A stretch of DNA of 32,547 nucleotides, from NCBI GenBank assembly GCA_025928585.1, contig JAICJG010000019.1, positions 1 to 32,547 on the forward strand, written 5' to 3'. The DNA is from Rhodanobacteraceae bacterium (GTDB taxonomy: Bacteria > Pseudomonadota > Gammaproteobacteria > Xanthomonadales > Rhodanobacteraceae). The position numbers and the translations under genes were made by a program. Shown here piece by piece: positions 14,079 through 21,152 of the stretch. The notes under the pieces were generated by a model. It did not search any database. It worked only from the letters and a program-made list of their open reading frames with translations, and was not told the origin of the DNA. Position 1 is the stretch's first letter. Each line of letters begins with the position of its first letter.

Positions 14079-14654
14079 ATGGACCGTCGGATCCGTAATC
14101 CACGGCGTTCCCCGCCGACCCTTCCCGCGTGGATTCCGGATGCGGTGGATTTCCACCGCACGTACATCGGGGAGGCCGCGCGGATCTCGCTCGCGATCGA
14201 CCTGGCACGCGACAATGTCGACTACGCGACGGGGGGCCCCTTCGGCGCGGCGGTATTCGACGGAGACGGCGCACTGGTTGCCTGCGGCGTGAATCGCGTC
14301 GAGTCGTTGCGGTCATCGCTGGCGCATGCCGAGCTGATCGCACTGGTCGGCGCGCAACGCAAACTCGCTCGCGCACGCCTCAACGAAGACGGACGCCATT
14401 ACACGCTGGCCACCGCCGGGCAACCCTGCTGCCAGTGCTACGGTGCGATCGTCTGGGCCGGTATCGATGAGGTGTTGATCGCTGCCCGCGCGGATGACAT
14501 CGAGTCGATCGCCGGCTTCGACGAGGGCCCGCTGCCGGAGGACTGGACCGGCGAGTTCGAACGCCGCGGCATCCGGGTCGTGCGGGACCTGCATCGCGAA
14601 GCTGCCCGGGAGGTGCTGGCAGGTTATGTCCTCCGCGGCGGCGCGCGTTATTGA
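14079..14654 (+). CDS. Nucleoside/guanine deaminase-like zinc hydrolase (CDA fold)
   Basis: A 191-aa member of the cytidine-deaminase-like superfamily. The zinc site is visible as HAE (LAHAELIAL) and PCCQC (GQPCCQCYGAIVWAG), with the catalytic Glu in HAE. GGPFGAAVFDGDG is typical of the guanine deaminase/TadA-like nucleoside deaminase branch. The usual PCPMC is PCCQC here. The likely reaction is hydrolytic deamination of a purine base or nucleoside; the substrate cannot be told from sequence. The start ATG 14079 has AGGG 7 nt upstream. The first 25 residues are an extra basic/Pro-rich lead. TVP38 follows on the same strand after 93 nt with its own candidate promoter. Confidence 0.85.
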   Translation: MDRRIRNPRRSPPTLPAWIPDAVDFHRTYIGEAARISLAIDLARDNVDYATGGPFGAAVFDGDGALVACGVNRVESLRSSLAHAELIALVGAQRKLARARLNEDGRHYTLATAGQPCCQCYGAIVWAGIDEVLIAARADDIESIAGFDEGPLPEDWTGEFERRGIRVVRDLHREAAREVLAGYVLRGGARY

Positions 14655-14713
14655 AGCCGGTATTCGGGACCCGTGCCGGCGCACGCCAGCTTCGCCGCGA
14701 CGAGGCGACCGGC

Positions 14714-14719
14714 TATCCT
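14714..14719 (+). promoter_or_regulatory. Possible promoter of the TVP38-family gene
   Basis: TATCCT in GGCTATCCTG lies 28 nt before the ATG. TTCGCC at 14691-14696 gives a 17-bp spacer but only matches TTGACA at three positions. This resembles the -10 context (GGCTATnnT) seen before other genes here. Confidence 0.3.
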
Positions 14720-14747
14720 GTCGTTTGCCGATCCCTGTTCCCCGCCC

Positions 14748-15449
14748 ATGAGTCGATTGCGCGCCTTCGTGCCCTTGCTGATTCTGATTGCGATTGGTAT
14801 AGCGGTCGGTGCGAGCGGGATGCTGGAACACCTGAACCCCAACCACATCATGGCCGAGCAGGCCGGATGGTCGCGCCAGATCGCCACGAATCCGGCGCTG
14901 GCGTATGTCGTTTACGTGGTGGTGCTGGCGCTGTCGATCGCCACCGCGATGCCGGGCCCGCTGTTGGTCATCATCGCCGGCGGGATGTTGTTCGGGATGG
15001 GCACCGCCATCGGGCTGTCGCTGGTGGGCGAAGTGCTCGGCTCGCTGCTGCTGTTTTTCGCCGCACGTCATGCGTTCGGCACCGGCAAGCGGCCGCCCCC
15101 GAAGTTCGTCGAACGCATCCGCCAGGGCTATCAGGCCCACCCGGTTTCCTACACGTTGTTCCTCCGCTTCGTGCCGCTGTTTCCGTTCGGCGGGGTCACG
15201 GTGGGACTCGCCTGGCTGCGCTGCCCGGTGTGGCTGTTCACCTCCGCGACCGCGCTCGGCGGCGTGATCATGCTGGTGTTCGAGACCGCGATCGGCGCGG
15301 GCCTTGCCCAGTCGATCGCCGAAGGCCACGGGATTTCGCCGGACCTCATCCTGGAGCCCCACATCTGGCTTCCGCTGGTGGGCCTCGGCCTGCTCGCGCT
15401 GATCCCGGTATTGGTGAAGCGCTTGCGTTCGAATGGATCGGGGGACTGA
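14748..15449 (+). CDS. TVP38/TMEM64 (VTT-domain) membrane protein
   Basis: A 233-aa inner-membrane protein with about five or six hydrophobic segments (FVPLLILIAIGIAVGASGML; YVVYVVVLALSIATAMPGPLLVIIAGGMLFG; the last near WLPLVGLGLLALIPVLV). The re-entrant VTT/SNARE-associated motif is visible as FxxGxxxG (MLFGMGTAIGLSLVGEVLGS) and LRFVPLFPFGGVTVGLAWL. Families with this fold (DedA, TVP38) are linked to lipid scrambling or transport, but this member is untested. Start at ATG 14748 (MSRLRAFVP) because the upstream ORF extension is neither hydrophobic nor conserved. It ends just before a strong terminator hairpin. Confidence 0.88.
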   Translation: MSRLRAFVPLLILIAIGIAVGASGMLEHLNPNHIMAEQAGWSRQIATNPALAYVVYVVVLALSIATAMPGPLLVIIAGGMLFGMGTAIGLSLVGEVLGSLLLFFAARHAFGTGKRPPPKFVERIRQGYQAHPVSYTLFLRFVPLFPFGGVTVGLAWLRCPVWLFTSATALGGVIMLVFETAIGAGLAQSIAEGHGISPDLILEPHIWLPLVGLGLLALIPVLVKRLRSNGSGD

Positions 15450-15461
15450 CATCCGCAACGA

Positions 15462-15498
15462 AAGCGGCGATCGCCAACGCGATCGCCGCTTCGAGTTT
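15462..15498 (+). terminator. Terminator of the TVP38-family gene
   Basis: A 13-bp stem (AAGCGGCGATCGC / GCGATCGCCGCTT) with the 4-nt loop CAAC, 12 nt after the stop. A short TTT follows at 15496-15498. The stem contains two copies of GCGATCGC. The T tract is weak but the stem is very stable. Confidence 0.6.
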
Positions 15499-15578
15499 CA
15501 CTGGATACCCATGGGGCCACGTATTCCGCGGCGCTCCCGATGCAGCATTGTGCGGTGCAGCCGGAAGGGATGGACCTG

Positions 15579-15818
15579 CTAATCCGGGCGGCTGAACCAG
15601 AACGCGAGCCCCGTGATCAGGCAGGCGGCCGCCGCACTCAGCAGCGCGGTTTCGACCGGACGCCGGTGCACGAACGAACTGACTTCGTTGCCCGCCACCC
15701 GGATCCCGTACTTAGCGGAATCCGCCACCCGGCTCGCCTGATACCGCGCCTGCTCGCTGGCGTTCTGGAGCGCTTCCGCGCCGCTATGAAGAATTTTGTT
15801 GCCTTGCGTAACGTCCAT
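15579..15818 (-). CDS. DUF883/YqjD-like tail-anchored small protein
   Basis: A 79-aa protein. An amphipathic Ala/Gln-rich helical part (GAEALQNASEQARYQASRVADSAKYGIRVAGNEVSSFVH) is followed by RRPVETALLSAAAACLITGLAFWFSRPD, a C-terminal membrane helix. This is the layout of the ElaB/YqjD/YgaM (DUF883) family, which in E. coli is stationary-phase induced and associates with ribosomes at the membrane. The ORF in the track begins 58 codons too early. ATG 15818 is fixed by a perfect AAGGAGG 7 nt upstream, the best Shine-Dalgarno in the window. The match to DUF883 is by layout; it is somewhat shorter than usual. Confidence 0.8.
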   Translation of the reverse strand: MDVTQGNKILHSGAEALQNASEQARYQASRVADSAKYGIRVAGNEVSSFVHRRPVETALLSAAAACLITGLAFWFSRPD

Positions 15819-15845
15819 TTCATTTCCTCCTTGACGAGGGTCCAT

Positions 15846-15876
15846 GCTAATGCGCGGGAGCCGCGCGGGCATTAAC
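15846..15876. promoter_or_regulatory. Imperfect dyad upstream of the DUF883-like gene (possible operator)
   Basis: GCTAATGCGCGGG and, on the other strand, GTTAATGCCCGCG face each other: TAATGC...GCATTA with a GC-rich centre. It lies 28-58 nt upstream of ATG 15818, where a promoter would be expected. This could be an operator or overlapping -10/-35 elements; no clean promoter was found. Confidence 0.3.
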
Positions 15877-16202
15877 AAAGCGGAAATGGCGAACGCCTGG
15901 GACGCGCAGGCGCGCGTCCACATCGCCCATTGGAAGCAGACACCGCGCCCGTACACCGGTCGAAACAACCGGTTTGTCCGCGCACCGTCCAACCGTTTCC
16001 ATCGCGCGCTTTCACGACGCGACGCCGTGAACGGGCAAGAAGCCCATCGGCCGCTCGACGAGCGGCTATCGCGCCGGTGGCATTGCGCAGGATCTCGGCG
16101 GCGAGGGGGAGTCGTGTTCCCGCCCCACGGTGTCGAACGTCATTTCCGCCCCGCTCAGCGAGGTGATTGCAGAATGGTTGGCCGCATTCAAGGACGGACA
16201 AC
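15877..16202. other. Intergenic region with palindromes, no gene seen
   Basis: This is the larger part of the 384-bp gap between the divergent DUF883-like and response-regulator genes. Two ACCGGT copies lie near 15956-15976 (ACCGGTCGAAACAACCGGT). A perfect dyad, GCCGCTCG-A-CGAGCGGC, lies at 16050-16066 and is followed directly by TATCGC, so it could overlap a promoter of the response regulator. No small ORF with a ribosome binding site and plausible composition was found. Confidence 0.35.
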
Positions 16203-16580
16203 ATGAACGACAGGAATCCACTGGCGGGCCGGCGCATTCTCGTGGTCGAGGATGAAGCCATGCTCTCGATGCTGCTCGAAGACATCCTCGAGGGCCTCGG
16301 TTGCGAAGTGGCGGGTACCGCATCGCGGTTCGACGAGGCGATGCGCAGGGTCGACACCCTCGACTTCGACGCCGCCCTGCTCGACGTCAATCTCAACGGC
16401 ACCTACTCGGTGCCGATCGCCGAGAAGCTGGCGCAACGCGGAGTGCCGTTCGTCCTTGCAACGGGCTACGGCACGCAGCTGCCCGGGACCGTTCCTGCCG
16501 CACCCATCCTGCAAAAACCGTTCGATGAAGCCGCTCTGGAACGCGCCCTGCGCTCCGTGTTGAAGGAATCCACGCGCTAG
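16203..16580 (+). CDS. Single-domain (orphan) response regulator
   Basis: A 125-aa CheY-like receiver with no output domain. The acidic pocket is in ILVVEDEAML, the phospho-acceptor Asp in DAALLDVNLNG, the switch Thr in VLATGYG, and the conserved Lys in ILQKPFDEAAL. Phosphorylation by a distant histidine kinase is expected, because none is encoded nearby. The YS-PIAEKL...GVPFVLATGYG pattern is typical of stand-alone receivers in alpha- and gammaproteobacteria that are linked to blue-light or HWE-type kinases. ATG 16203 has AAGGA 8 nt upstream, so it is preferred over the ORF start at 16167. The target is unknown. Confidence 0.9.
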   Translation: MNDRNPLAGRRILVVEDEAMLSMLLEDILEGLGCEVAGTASRFDEAMRRVDTLDFDAALLDVNLNGTYSVPIAEKLAQRGVPFVLATGYGTQLPGTVPAAPILQKPFDEAALERALRSVLKESTR

Positions 16581-16585
16581 AACTG

Positions 16586-16651
16586 CCCGGCGTCGGCCGG
16601 GTCGTCCCGCAGGGCGGCGCAGCGCGTGGCCATGGGAACCAGGGGACGACC
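16586..16651. terminator. Inverted repeats between convergent response-regulator and UDG genes
   Basis: CCCGGC-GTCG-GCCGGG (16586-16601) begins 5 nt after the response-regulator stop. It overlaps by two bases a 9-bp inverted repeat, GGTCGTCCC (16600-16608) with GGGACGACC (16643-16651). No T tract is present. They lie in the 98-bp gap between convergent genes and may end transcription in both directions. Confidence 0.4.
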
Positions 16652-16678
16652 GCCCACGGGACAGTTGATGAAGACGGC

Positions 16679-17404
16679 TCACGCTTCCGGCTGCCGATGG
16701 AGCCACGGGGCGAGCGCACGGTCGGCAAGGCTGTCCCAATCCCGGTTGGCGGCGGGGCTGGCGGGGCTCGGATGCGGCAGGTAGCCCACCGCCGTTCGCC
16801 CCGCGGCGACCAGCCGCGCCCGTTCTTCCGCATAGCGCCCGATGCCCACGATCGCCCTCGGCTCCAGTACCTCGATGGTGCGCTCGAGCGCCCGGTCGCA
16901 CACCCGGCCGAGGGCGTTCGACTCGCGGGCCGTCAGCCCGGCAGGCGTGAGGTTGCGGTTCCGGCAAATGAAGAGGAGCGGACAGTAGTTCCAGACGAAG
17001 AATCGCTCGAAAAAGCGCTCGGGCGTGCCGAAACGACGCTGCGCCCAACCCCACAGTCGCCGCCCGCTACCTTCGTCGCGATGGCAGCGCATGCCGAGGA
17101 TCGGGTAGTTCGGGTGTTGCACGGGCAAGCTGCGCGCCAGCCTGCTTTCGATCCGGAACCAGTCGCGCACCGCGGAGATATTCCCGAATGGCACCCCGGT
17201 TTGCGCCATGCCCCAGGGGCCGGGATTCATTCCCACCAGCAACACGCGGCCGCGTTTCCTGCCGTAGCGTTGCAGATAGATCCGATGTCCGTTCCACGCG
17301 TACTGCAGGGGGTTGTACACGTGGCTCGGCGTGCGCCAGTCGAGCACGGAGACATTCCGCGCCAGTTCTCGGGCAATTGGAACGAGCAGAGAGCGCGGCG
17401 CCAT
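16679..17404 (-). CDS. SMUG-type uracil-DNA glycosylase
   Basis: Removes uracil (and oxidised derivatives such as hydroxymethyluracil in characterised members) from DNA. The active-site motif GMNPGPWGMAQTGVPFG matches the SMUG1 family (NPGPFGMAQTGVPFG), and the second motif HPSPASPAANRDW matches HPSP..N. The 241-aa length agrees with the family. The ORF's first codon (17449) is a TTG that reaches toward the tRNA. ATG 17404 is chosen because the conserved region starts soon after (LARNVSVLDW), though no Shine-Dalgarno is seen. It lies on the same strand downstream of tRNA-Lys, 57 nt away, and might be co-transcribed with it. SMUG proteins are less widespread in bacteria than Ung. Confidence 0.9.
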   Translation of the reverse strand: MAPRSLLVPIARELARNVSVLDWRTPSHVYNPLQYAWNGHRIYLQRYGRKRGRVLLVGMNPGPWGMAQTGVPFGNISAVRDWFRIESRLARSLPVQHPNYPILGMRCHRDEGSGRRLWGWAQRRFGTPERFFERFFVWNYCPLLFICRNRNLTPAGLTARESNALGRVCDRALERTIEVLEPRAIVGIGRYAEERARLVAAGRTAVGYLPHPSPASPAANRDWDSLADRALAPWLHRQPEA

Positions 17405-17461
17405 CGCGGGTCGGATTTTGCTCCTGCACACGGACGCGTGGATTCGCAAGCGGTTTGCGAA

Positions 17462-17536
17462 TGGTGGGCCGTGAAGGGATCGAACCTTCGACCAATGGAT
17501 TAAAAGTCCACTGCTCTACCGCTGAGCTAACGGCCC
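17462..17536 (-). tRNA. tRNA-Lys (UUU)
   Basis: The minus strand reads GGGCCGTTAGCTCAGCGGTA, with acceptor stem GGGCCGT pairing with ACGGCCC, discriminator A and encoded CCA. The anticodon loop CTTTTAA has the stem GTGGA/TCCAT, giving anticodon UUU. The T arm contains GGTTCGATCCC. Length is 75 nt. It follows the tol-pal-cpoB-queC cluster; tRNA-Lys also lies just after cpoB in E. coli (lysT cluster) and, as recalled, in Pseudomonas. Confidence 0.98.
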
Positions 17537-17570
17537 CGTTTCACTCAAACACCCCACCGCGCCAAGCGCG

Positions 17571-17576
17571 ATTATC
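17571..17576 (-). promoter_or_regulatory. Possible tRNA-Lys promoter -10
   Basis: GATAAT (5/6) on the minus strand, 34 nt upstream of the mature tRNA 5' end, is followed by a GC-rich discriminator (CGCGCTTGG). GC-rich discriminators are typical of stringently repressed stable-RNA promoters. The best -35-like hexamer, TTGCCT, is about 20 bp upstream, which is longer than ideal. Confidence 0.4.
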
Positions 17577-17724
17577 GCCCTCCCCGCTCACGGGAAAGGC
17601 AACCGCAGGCCGAGCGGGTAGTGAGGGCCACGCCACGACAACCTGTGACGAAGCCACGTCCCGCTCGCCCGCTCCGACATGCTCATGCCGGTCTGCGCAA
17701 GAGCCGGCCGCGCATTGTAACGGG

Positions 17725-18432
17725 TCACGCCGAGGCGACGTAGCGGGTGGGGTCGGCTATGCCTGCATCCGCGAACCCGCGGGCGCGCAGCACACACGCG
17801 TCGCAGCGTCCGCAGGCGCGGCCTTCGGAATCGGCGCGATAGCAGGAGACGGTCGCGGCGAAATCCACGCCGAGCCGCACGCCCTCGCGCACGATGTCGG
17901 CCTTGGACATGGCGAGCAGGGGCGCGTGCACGCGCAACGCGTTGCCTTCGACGCCAGCGCGGGTCGCGAGATTGGCGAGGCGCTCGAACGCCTTGACGAA
18001 TGCGGGGCGGCAATCCGGATAGCCGGAATAGTCGACGGCGTTCACGCCGCAAAAGAGGTCGCTCGCAGCGAGCGCTTCGGCCCAGCCGAGTGCGATCGCG
18101 AGCAGGATCGTATTGCGCGCCGGCACGTACGTCGCGGGAATCTCGCCTTCGCCGTGGGCGCCGGAATAGTCGGGGACCTGTGTGTCGGCGGTCAGCGCTG
18201 ATCCGCCGATGCTGCGCAGGTCGACCGTAACGGTCTTGTGTTCGGCCGCCCCGAGTATCGCCGCGACGCTCGCGGCGGCCCCGAGTTCCGAAGCATGCCG
18301 CTGGCCGTAGGCGACCGACAACGCGTGGCAGGTGAAGCCCGCTTCCCTGGCGAGCGCCAGCGTGACCGCCGAGTCCATGCCCCCGGAGACGAGCACGACC
18401 GCCTTGCGCGGTTCCGATCGATCCCCGCTCAT
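17725..18432 (-). CDS. queC: 7-cyano-7-deazaguanine (preQ0) synthase QueC
   Basis: Converts 7-carboxy-7-deazaguanine to preQ0 with ATP and ammonia in queuosine tRNA-modification synthesis. The PP-loop [16 protein letters not shown] begins the protein. [19 protein letters not shown] and [23 protein letters not shown] are typical. The C-terminal zinc-binding cysteines are [21 protein letters not shown] 18432 is 7 nt downstream of the cpoB stop, so it is in the tol-pal transcription unit. Length is 235 aa, as expected. Its pathway partner queE, often found between cpoB and queC in related bacteria, is not here. Confidence 0.97.
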   Translation of the reverse strand: MSGDRSEPRKAVVLVSGGMDSAVTLALAREAGFTCHALSVAYGQRHASELGAAASVAAILGAAEHKTVTVDLRSIGGSALTADTQVPDYSGAHGEGEIPATYVPARNTILLAIALGWAEALAASDLFCGVNAVDYSGYPDCRPAFVKAFERLANLATRAGVEGNALRVHAPLLAMSKADIVREGVRLGVDFAATVSCYRADSEGRACGRCDACVLRARGFADAGIADPTRYVASA

Positions 18433-18439
18433 CGCCGCG

Positions 18440-19204
18440 TCATTGCAACCCGGCCGGGATGTCCTGCAACTTGGCACGCGCGCGCTGGGCGGACTCGGAG
18501 CCGGGGTTGGCCTTGATCAGCGCCTGCAACGTCCCGCGTGCAGCCGCGTATTGCTTGAGCGCGATCTGGCAGTCGGCGATCCGCAGCTGCGCTTCGTCGG
18601 CTTTGGGACTGCTCGGGTATTTCCGCAGCACCGTCTGGAACGCGGCGAGCGCGGGCTTGTAGTTCTGGGTGACCTGATACGAACTACCCAGCCAGTAGTA
18701 TGCGTTGGAGACCAGCGGGCTTTGCGGGTACTTGTCGATGAACGCGCGGAACCCGCGGGCCGACTCGACGTAGTTGCCGTCGCGCAACGACTTGAAAGCG
18801 CCCTCGTAGGCGGCCTGTGCAGCCGCCTCATCGGCCGCCGACAGCGGCTGCGTCGGGGTAGCCCCCGGTGCAGGTGCGGCGCCTCCCTGCGGCGCGGCGG
18901 CCGGCGGTGCGCTTTCCGCCGTTGCGGGCTGCGCGTGCTCCAGCTTGCCGACCCGGGAATCGAGATCGACGTACTGCTCCTTGTTGGCCTGCTTGAGCTG
19001 CTGCAACTGGTGCTGCAACTCCTCGATCTGGCCCTGCATCTGCCGCATCTGCGCCTGCAGGCTCTGGATCTGGTTGACCAGGACCAGGCTGTTCGAAGGC
19101 TGCGGCGCCACAGCCTGCGCCCGCGCCTGCGGCGGACAAAACGCCGCAACGATCATGGCCGCCGAAGCGGCCATGACCATCGCAGGCTTGCGCAGTCCGC
19201 GCAT
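18440..19204 (-). CDS. cpoB: CpoB (YbgF), Tol-Pal-associated division coordinator
   Basis: This periplasmic protein couples peptidoglycan synthesis (PBP1B-LpoB) to Tol-driven outer-membrane constriction in E. coli. The signal peptide is [27 protein letters not shown]. Next comes an N-terminal coiled coil ([30 protein letters not shown]), then an Ala/Pro linker, then about three TPRs ([65 protein letters not shown]). Start is ATG 19204; a GTG at 19222 is an alternative. The gap to pal is about 23 nt. 254 aa is normal for the family. Confidence 0.95.
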   Translation of the reverse strand: MRGLRKPAMVMAASAAMIVAAFCPPQARAQAVAPQPSNSLVLVNQIQSLQAQMRQMQGQIEELQHQLQQLKQANKEQYVDLDSRVGKLEHAQPATAESAPPAAAPQGGAAPAPGATPTQPLSAADEAAAQAAYEGAFKSLRDGNYVESARGFRAFIDKYPQSPLVSNAYYWLGSSYQVTQNYKPALAAFQTVLRKYPSSPKADEAQLRIADCQIALKQYAAARGTLQALIKANPGSESAQRARAKLQDIPAGLQ

Positions 19205-19227
19205 CCGTACTGCGCTCGTCACACCGC

Positions 19228-19737
19228 TTACTCGGTGGTGTAGACGATGTTGACGCGGCGGTTCTGGTGCCAGCAACCCTCGTTGTGCTCACGGCACACC
19301 GGGCGTTCCTCGCCGTAGCTCACGACCTTGATCTGGTCGGAAGACGCCCCGGCGGCTTCCAGCGCGCTGGCGACGGCGTTGCCGCGGCGCTCACCGAGAC
19401 CGAGGTTGTATTCGCGCGTGCCGCGCTCGTCGGTGTTGCCTTCCAGCGTCATCCGCGCCATCGGGCGGTCACGCAGGTATTTGGCGTGGCAGGCGATGAT
19501 CTGCTCGAATTCCGGCTTGATGTTGCTCTTGTCGAAATCGAAGTAGACCACGCGGGTGCGCAGGCATTCGTTGCTCTGCAGGTCAGCCGGGGTGAAGGCG
19601 CCTTCGGTGGTGGCCGGGGCGGTGGTGGTGGTCGGCTGCTCAGGCGGCGGCTGGGGCTTGACCTCCTGCTTCTTTGCGCAGGCCGCCGCGGCCAGGCAGA
19701 AAAGCGCAATCACGGAGACGCGAACGGTTGCGTTCAT
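19228..19737 (-). CDS. pal: Peptidoglycan-associated lipoprotein Pal
   Basis: Outer-membrane lipoprotein that binds peptidoglycan and TolB. The lipobox is in VSVIALFCLAAAACAKK, with cleavage before the Cys in AAAC. A Pro/Thr-rich linker follows, then an OmpA-like domain (VVYFDFDKSNIKPEFEQII; LEGNTDERGTREYNLGLGERRGNAV; QIKVVSYGEERP; NRRVNIVYTTE) with the peptidoglycan-contacting Asp/Arg in NTDERGTREYN. ATG 19737 (169 aa) is used: AAGGA is 11 nt upstream, and the longer ORF to 19788 only adds leader sequence. Two added cysteines (CREHNEGCWH) could form a disulfide. Confidence 0.97.
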   Translation of the reverse strand: MNATVRVSVIALFCLAAAACAKKQEVKPQPPPEQPTTTTAPATTEGAFTPADLQSNECLRTRVVYFDFDKSNIKPEFEQIIACHAKYLRDRPMARMTLEGNTDERGTREYNLGLGERRGNAVASALEAAGASSDQIKVVSYGEERPVCREHNEGCWHQNRRVNIVYTTE

Positions 19738-19741
19738 GGCG

Positions 19742-19771
19742 AATCCATCCTTTTTTCTTGATGAGTGGATT
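19742..19771 (-). promoter_or_regulatory. Stem flanking the pal ribosome binding site
   Basis: On the minus strand AATCCA (19771-19766) and TGGATT (19747-19742) can pair, with the AAAAAAGGA ribosome binding site in the 18-nt loop, ending 4 nt before the ATG. The leader here is unusually A-rich for this genome. The stem is short, so this is only a candidate control element. Confidence 0.3.
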
Positions 19772-19790
19772 TTTGACTGACGATACAACG

Positions 19791-19796
19791 ATTGTA
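19791..19796 (-). promoter_or_regulatory. Internal promoter candidate for pal-cpoB-queC
   Basis: TACAAT (5/6) on the minus strand in the 87-nt tolB-pal gap. Upstream are TCTTGA at 17-bp spacing and TTGATC at 15 bp. The start site would leave a leader of about 45-50 nt. A small dyad, TACAA-TCG-TTGTA, overlaps it. An internal promoter would allow extra Pal synthesis. Confidence 0.4.
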
Positions 19797-19824
19797 GTGA
19801 AGCACCGTGACGATCAAGATGACG

Positions 19825-21138
19825 TCAAGGGTTCCGGTACGGACCCCAGGCGGGCGATCGCACGTCCCCATCGCCCAGCACCAGCCGCTGGCGAACGCGG
19901 CCATCGGCCGACACCGCGTAAAGAACGCCGCGGGGCCCTTCGGTGGCTGCGTAGAGGAGCATGCTGGCGTTGGGTGCCCAGCTGGGAGATTCGTCCAGAT
20001 TGCCCGGCGAAACGAACGTCTCCTGGCCGCCGAGGGAGCGGTCCATCACGGCAATACGATACACGTTTCCGTTGCCCTCTACCATCGCGAGCTTGTTGCC
20101 GTCATAGCCGATCGAGACGTCGCCGTTCCACTGCCCCTGGAAAGTGATGCGCTGGGGCGTGCCGCCGGCACTGGGAATCTGGTAGAGCTGCGGCTTGCCG
20201 GAACGGTCGGAGGTGAACACGATGTTCTGGCCGTCGGGCGTCCACGAGGGCTCGGTGTCGATCGCCAGGTTATGGGTGAGCCGGGTCAGTGCACCGGTGG
20301 CGAGGTCGAGTGTATAGATCTCCGGATTGCCCTGGAAGGACAGGCTCACGGCGAGCCGTTTGCCGTCCGGCGAGAAGCGCGGCGCGCCGTTGATCCCGGG
20401 TCGCGCGGACACGACCCGGCGCGCGCCGGTGGAGACGTTCTGGATGTAGATCGCCGAATCGCCGCTCTCGAACGAGACGTAGGCTAGCTCGTTGCCGTCC
20501 GGCGACCACGCGGGCGACAACAGCGCCTCGTGCGAGTGCACCACCGTCTGCGGGTTGTAGCCGTCGGAATCGGCGACCACCAGCGCGTATTGGGCATTCT
20601 TGCCGAGGCCCACCATGGTCACGTAGGCGATGCGGGTGTCGAACGCGCCGCGCACGCCGATGATCTTCTGGTAGATCTGGTCGGCGATCTGGTGCGCCAC
20701 CCGGCGCAGGTCGCTGCCCTGGCCGGTGATCGACAGCGCCAGCAGTTGCTGCTGCTTGTTGACGTCCCACAGCTCGAATTCGGCGTGCAGCACGCCGCCG
20801 TCATAGGACGTGCGGCCGACCACGATGTAGTCCTGCTTCAACTGCTGCCAGGTCGCGAACTTGATCTGCGAGCCGGTGGTGGGCGACTCGACAATTTCGC
20901 TGGTCGGCAAGGTGTGGAACTTGCCGCAGCGATCGAGATCCATGCTGACGATCTGGGCGATGTCGACGGGCGATGCCGGTCCGGAGCCCTGCTGCCCGAA
21001 CGGCACCACGGTGACCGGGATCGCCGAGGGCACGCCGTTGACGATCTGGACGGTGAGGGCCTGCGCGCCCGCCTGGACCGCGAACAGGGCGGCGCAGGCG
21101 GTCACGACGAGTGCAAGCAGGAATTTCCGGATTGGCAT
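19825..21138 (-). CDS. tolB: TolB, periplasmic beta-propeller of Tol-Pal
   Basis: TolB shuttles between TolA and Pal to recycle Pal to division sites. The signal peptide is RKFLLALVVTACAALFAVQAGAQA. The N-terminal domain (VPFGQQGSG..SPVDIAQIVSMDLDRCGKF) is followed by a six-bladed propeller with the repeats SPAWSPDGNELAYVSFESG, APRFSPDGKRLAVSLSFQG, EPSWTPDGQNIVFTSDRSG and ESPSWAPNASMLLY. ATG 21138 is chosen because GAGGAAG lies about 9 nt upstream; ATG 21156, overlapping the tolA stop, adds six residues (MRKRRT). Length of about 437 aa agrees with E. coli TolB (430). Confidence 0.97.
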   Translation of the reverse strand: MPIRKFLLALVVTACAALFAVQAGAQALTVQIVNGVPSAIPVTVVPFGQQGSGPASPVDIAQIVSMDLDRCGKFHTLPTSEIVESPTTGSQIKFATWQQLKQDYIVVGRTSYDGGVLHAEFELWDVNKQQQLLALSITGQGSDLRRVAHQIADQIYQKIIGVRGAFDTRIAYVTMVGLGKNAQYALVVADSDGYNPQTVVHSHEALLSPAWSPDGNELAYVSFESGDSAIYIQNVSTGARRVVSARPGINGAPRFSPDGKRLAVSLSFQGNPEIYTLDLATGALTRLTHNLAIDTEPSWTPDGQNIVFTSDRSGKPQLYQIPSAGGTPQRITFQGQWNGDVSIGYDGNKLAMVEGNGNVYRIAVMDRSLGGQETFVSPGNLDESPSWAPNASMLLYAATEGPRGVLYAVSADGRVRQRLVLGDGDVRSPAWGPYRNP

Positions 21139-21152
21139 GGTTCGACGCTTCC

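Noticed and set aside
16697-18201. ORFs 16697-17503 and 17188-18201 (plus), containing VKGSNLRPMD and GREGIEPSTNGLKVHCSTAELTAPF
   Set aside because: These peptides are the well-known false translations of the reverse complement of tRNA-Lys. The tRNA itself explains the sequence.
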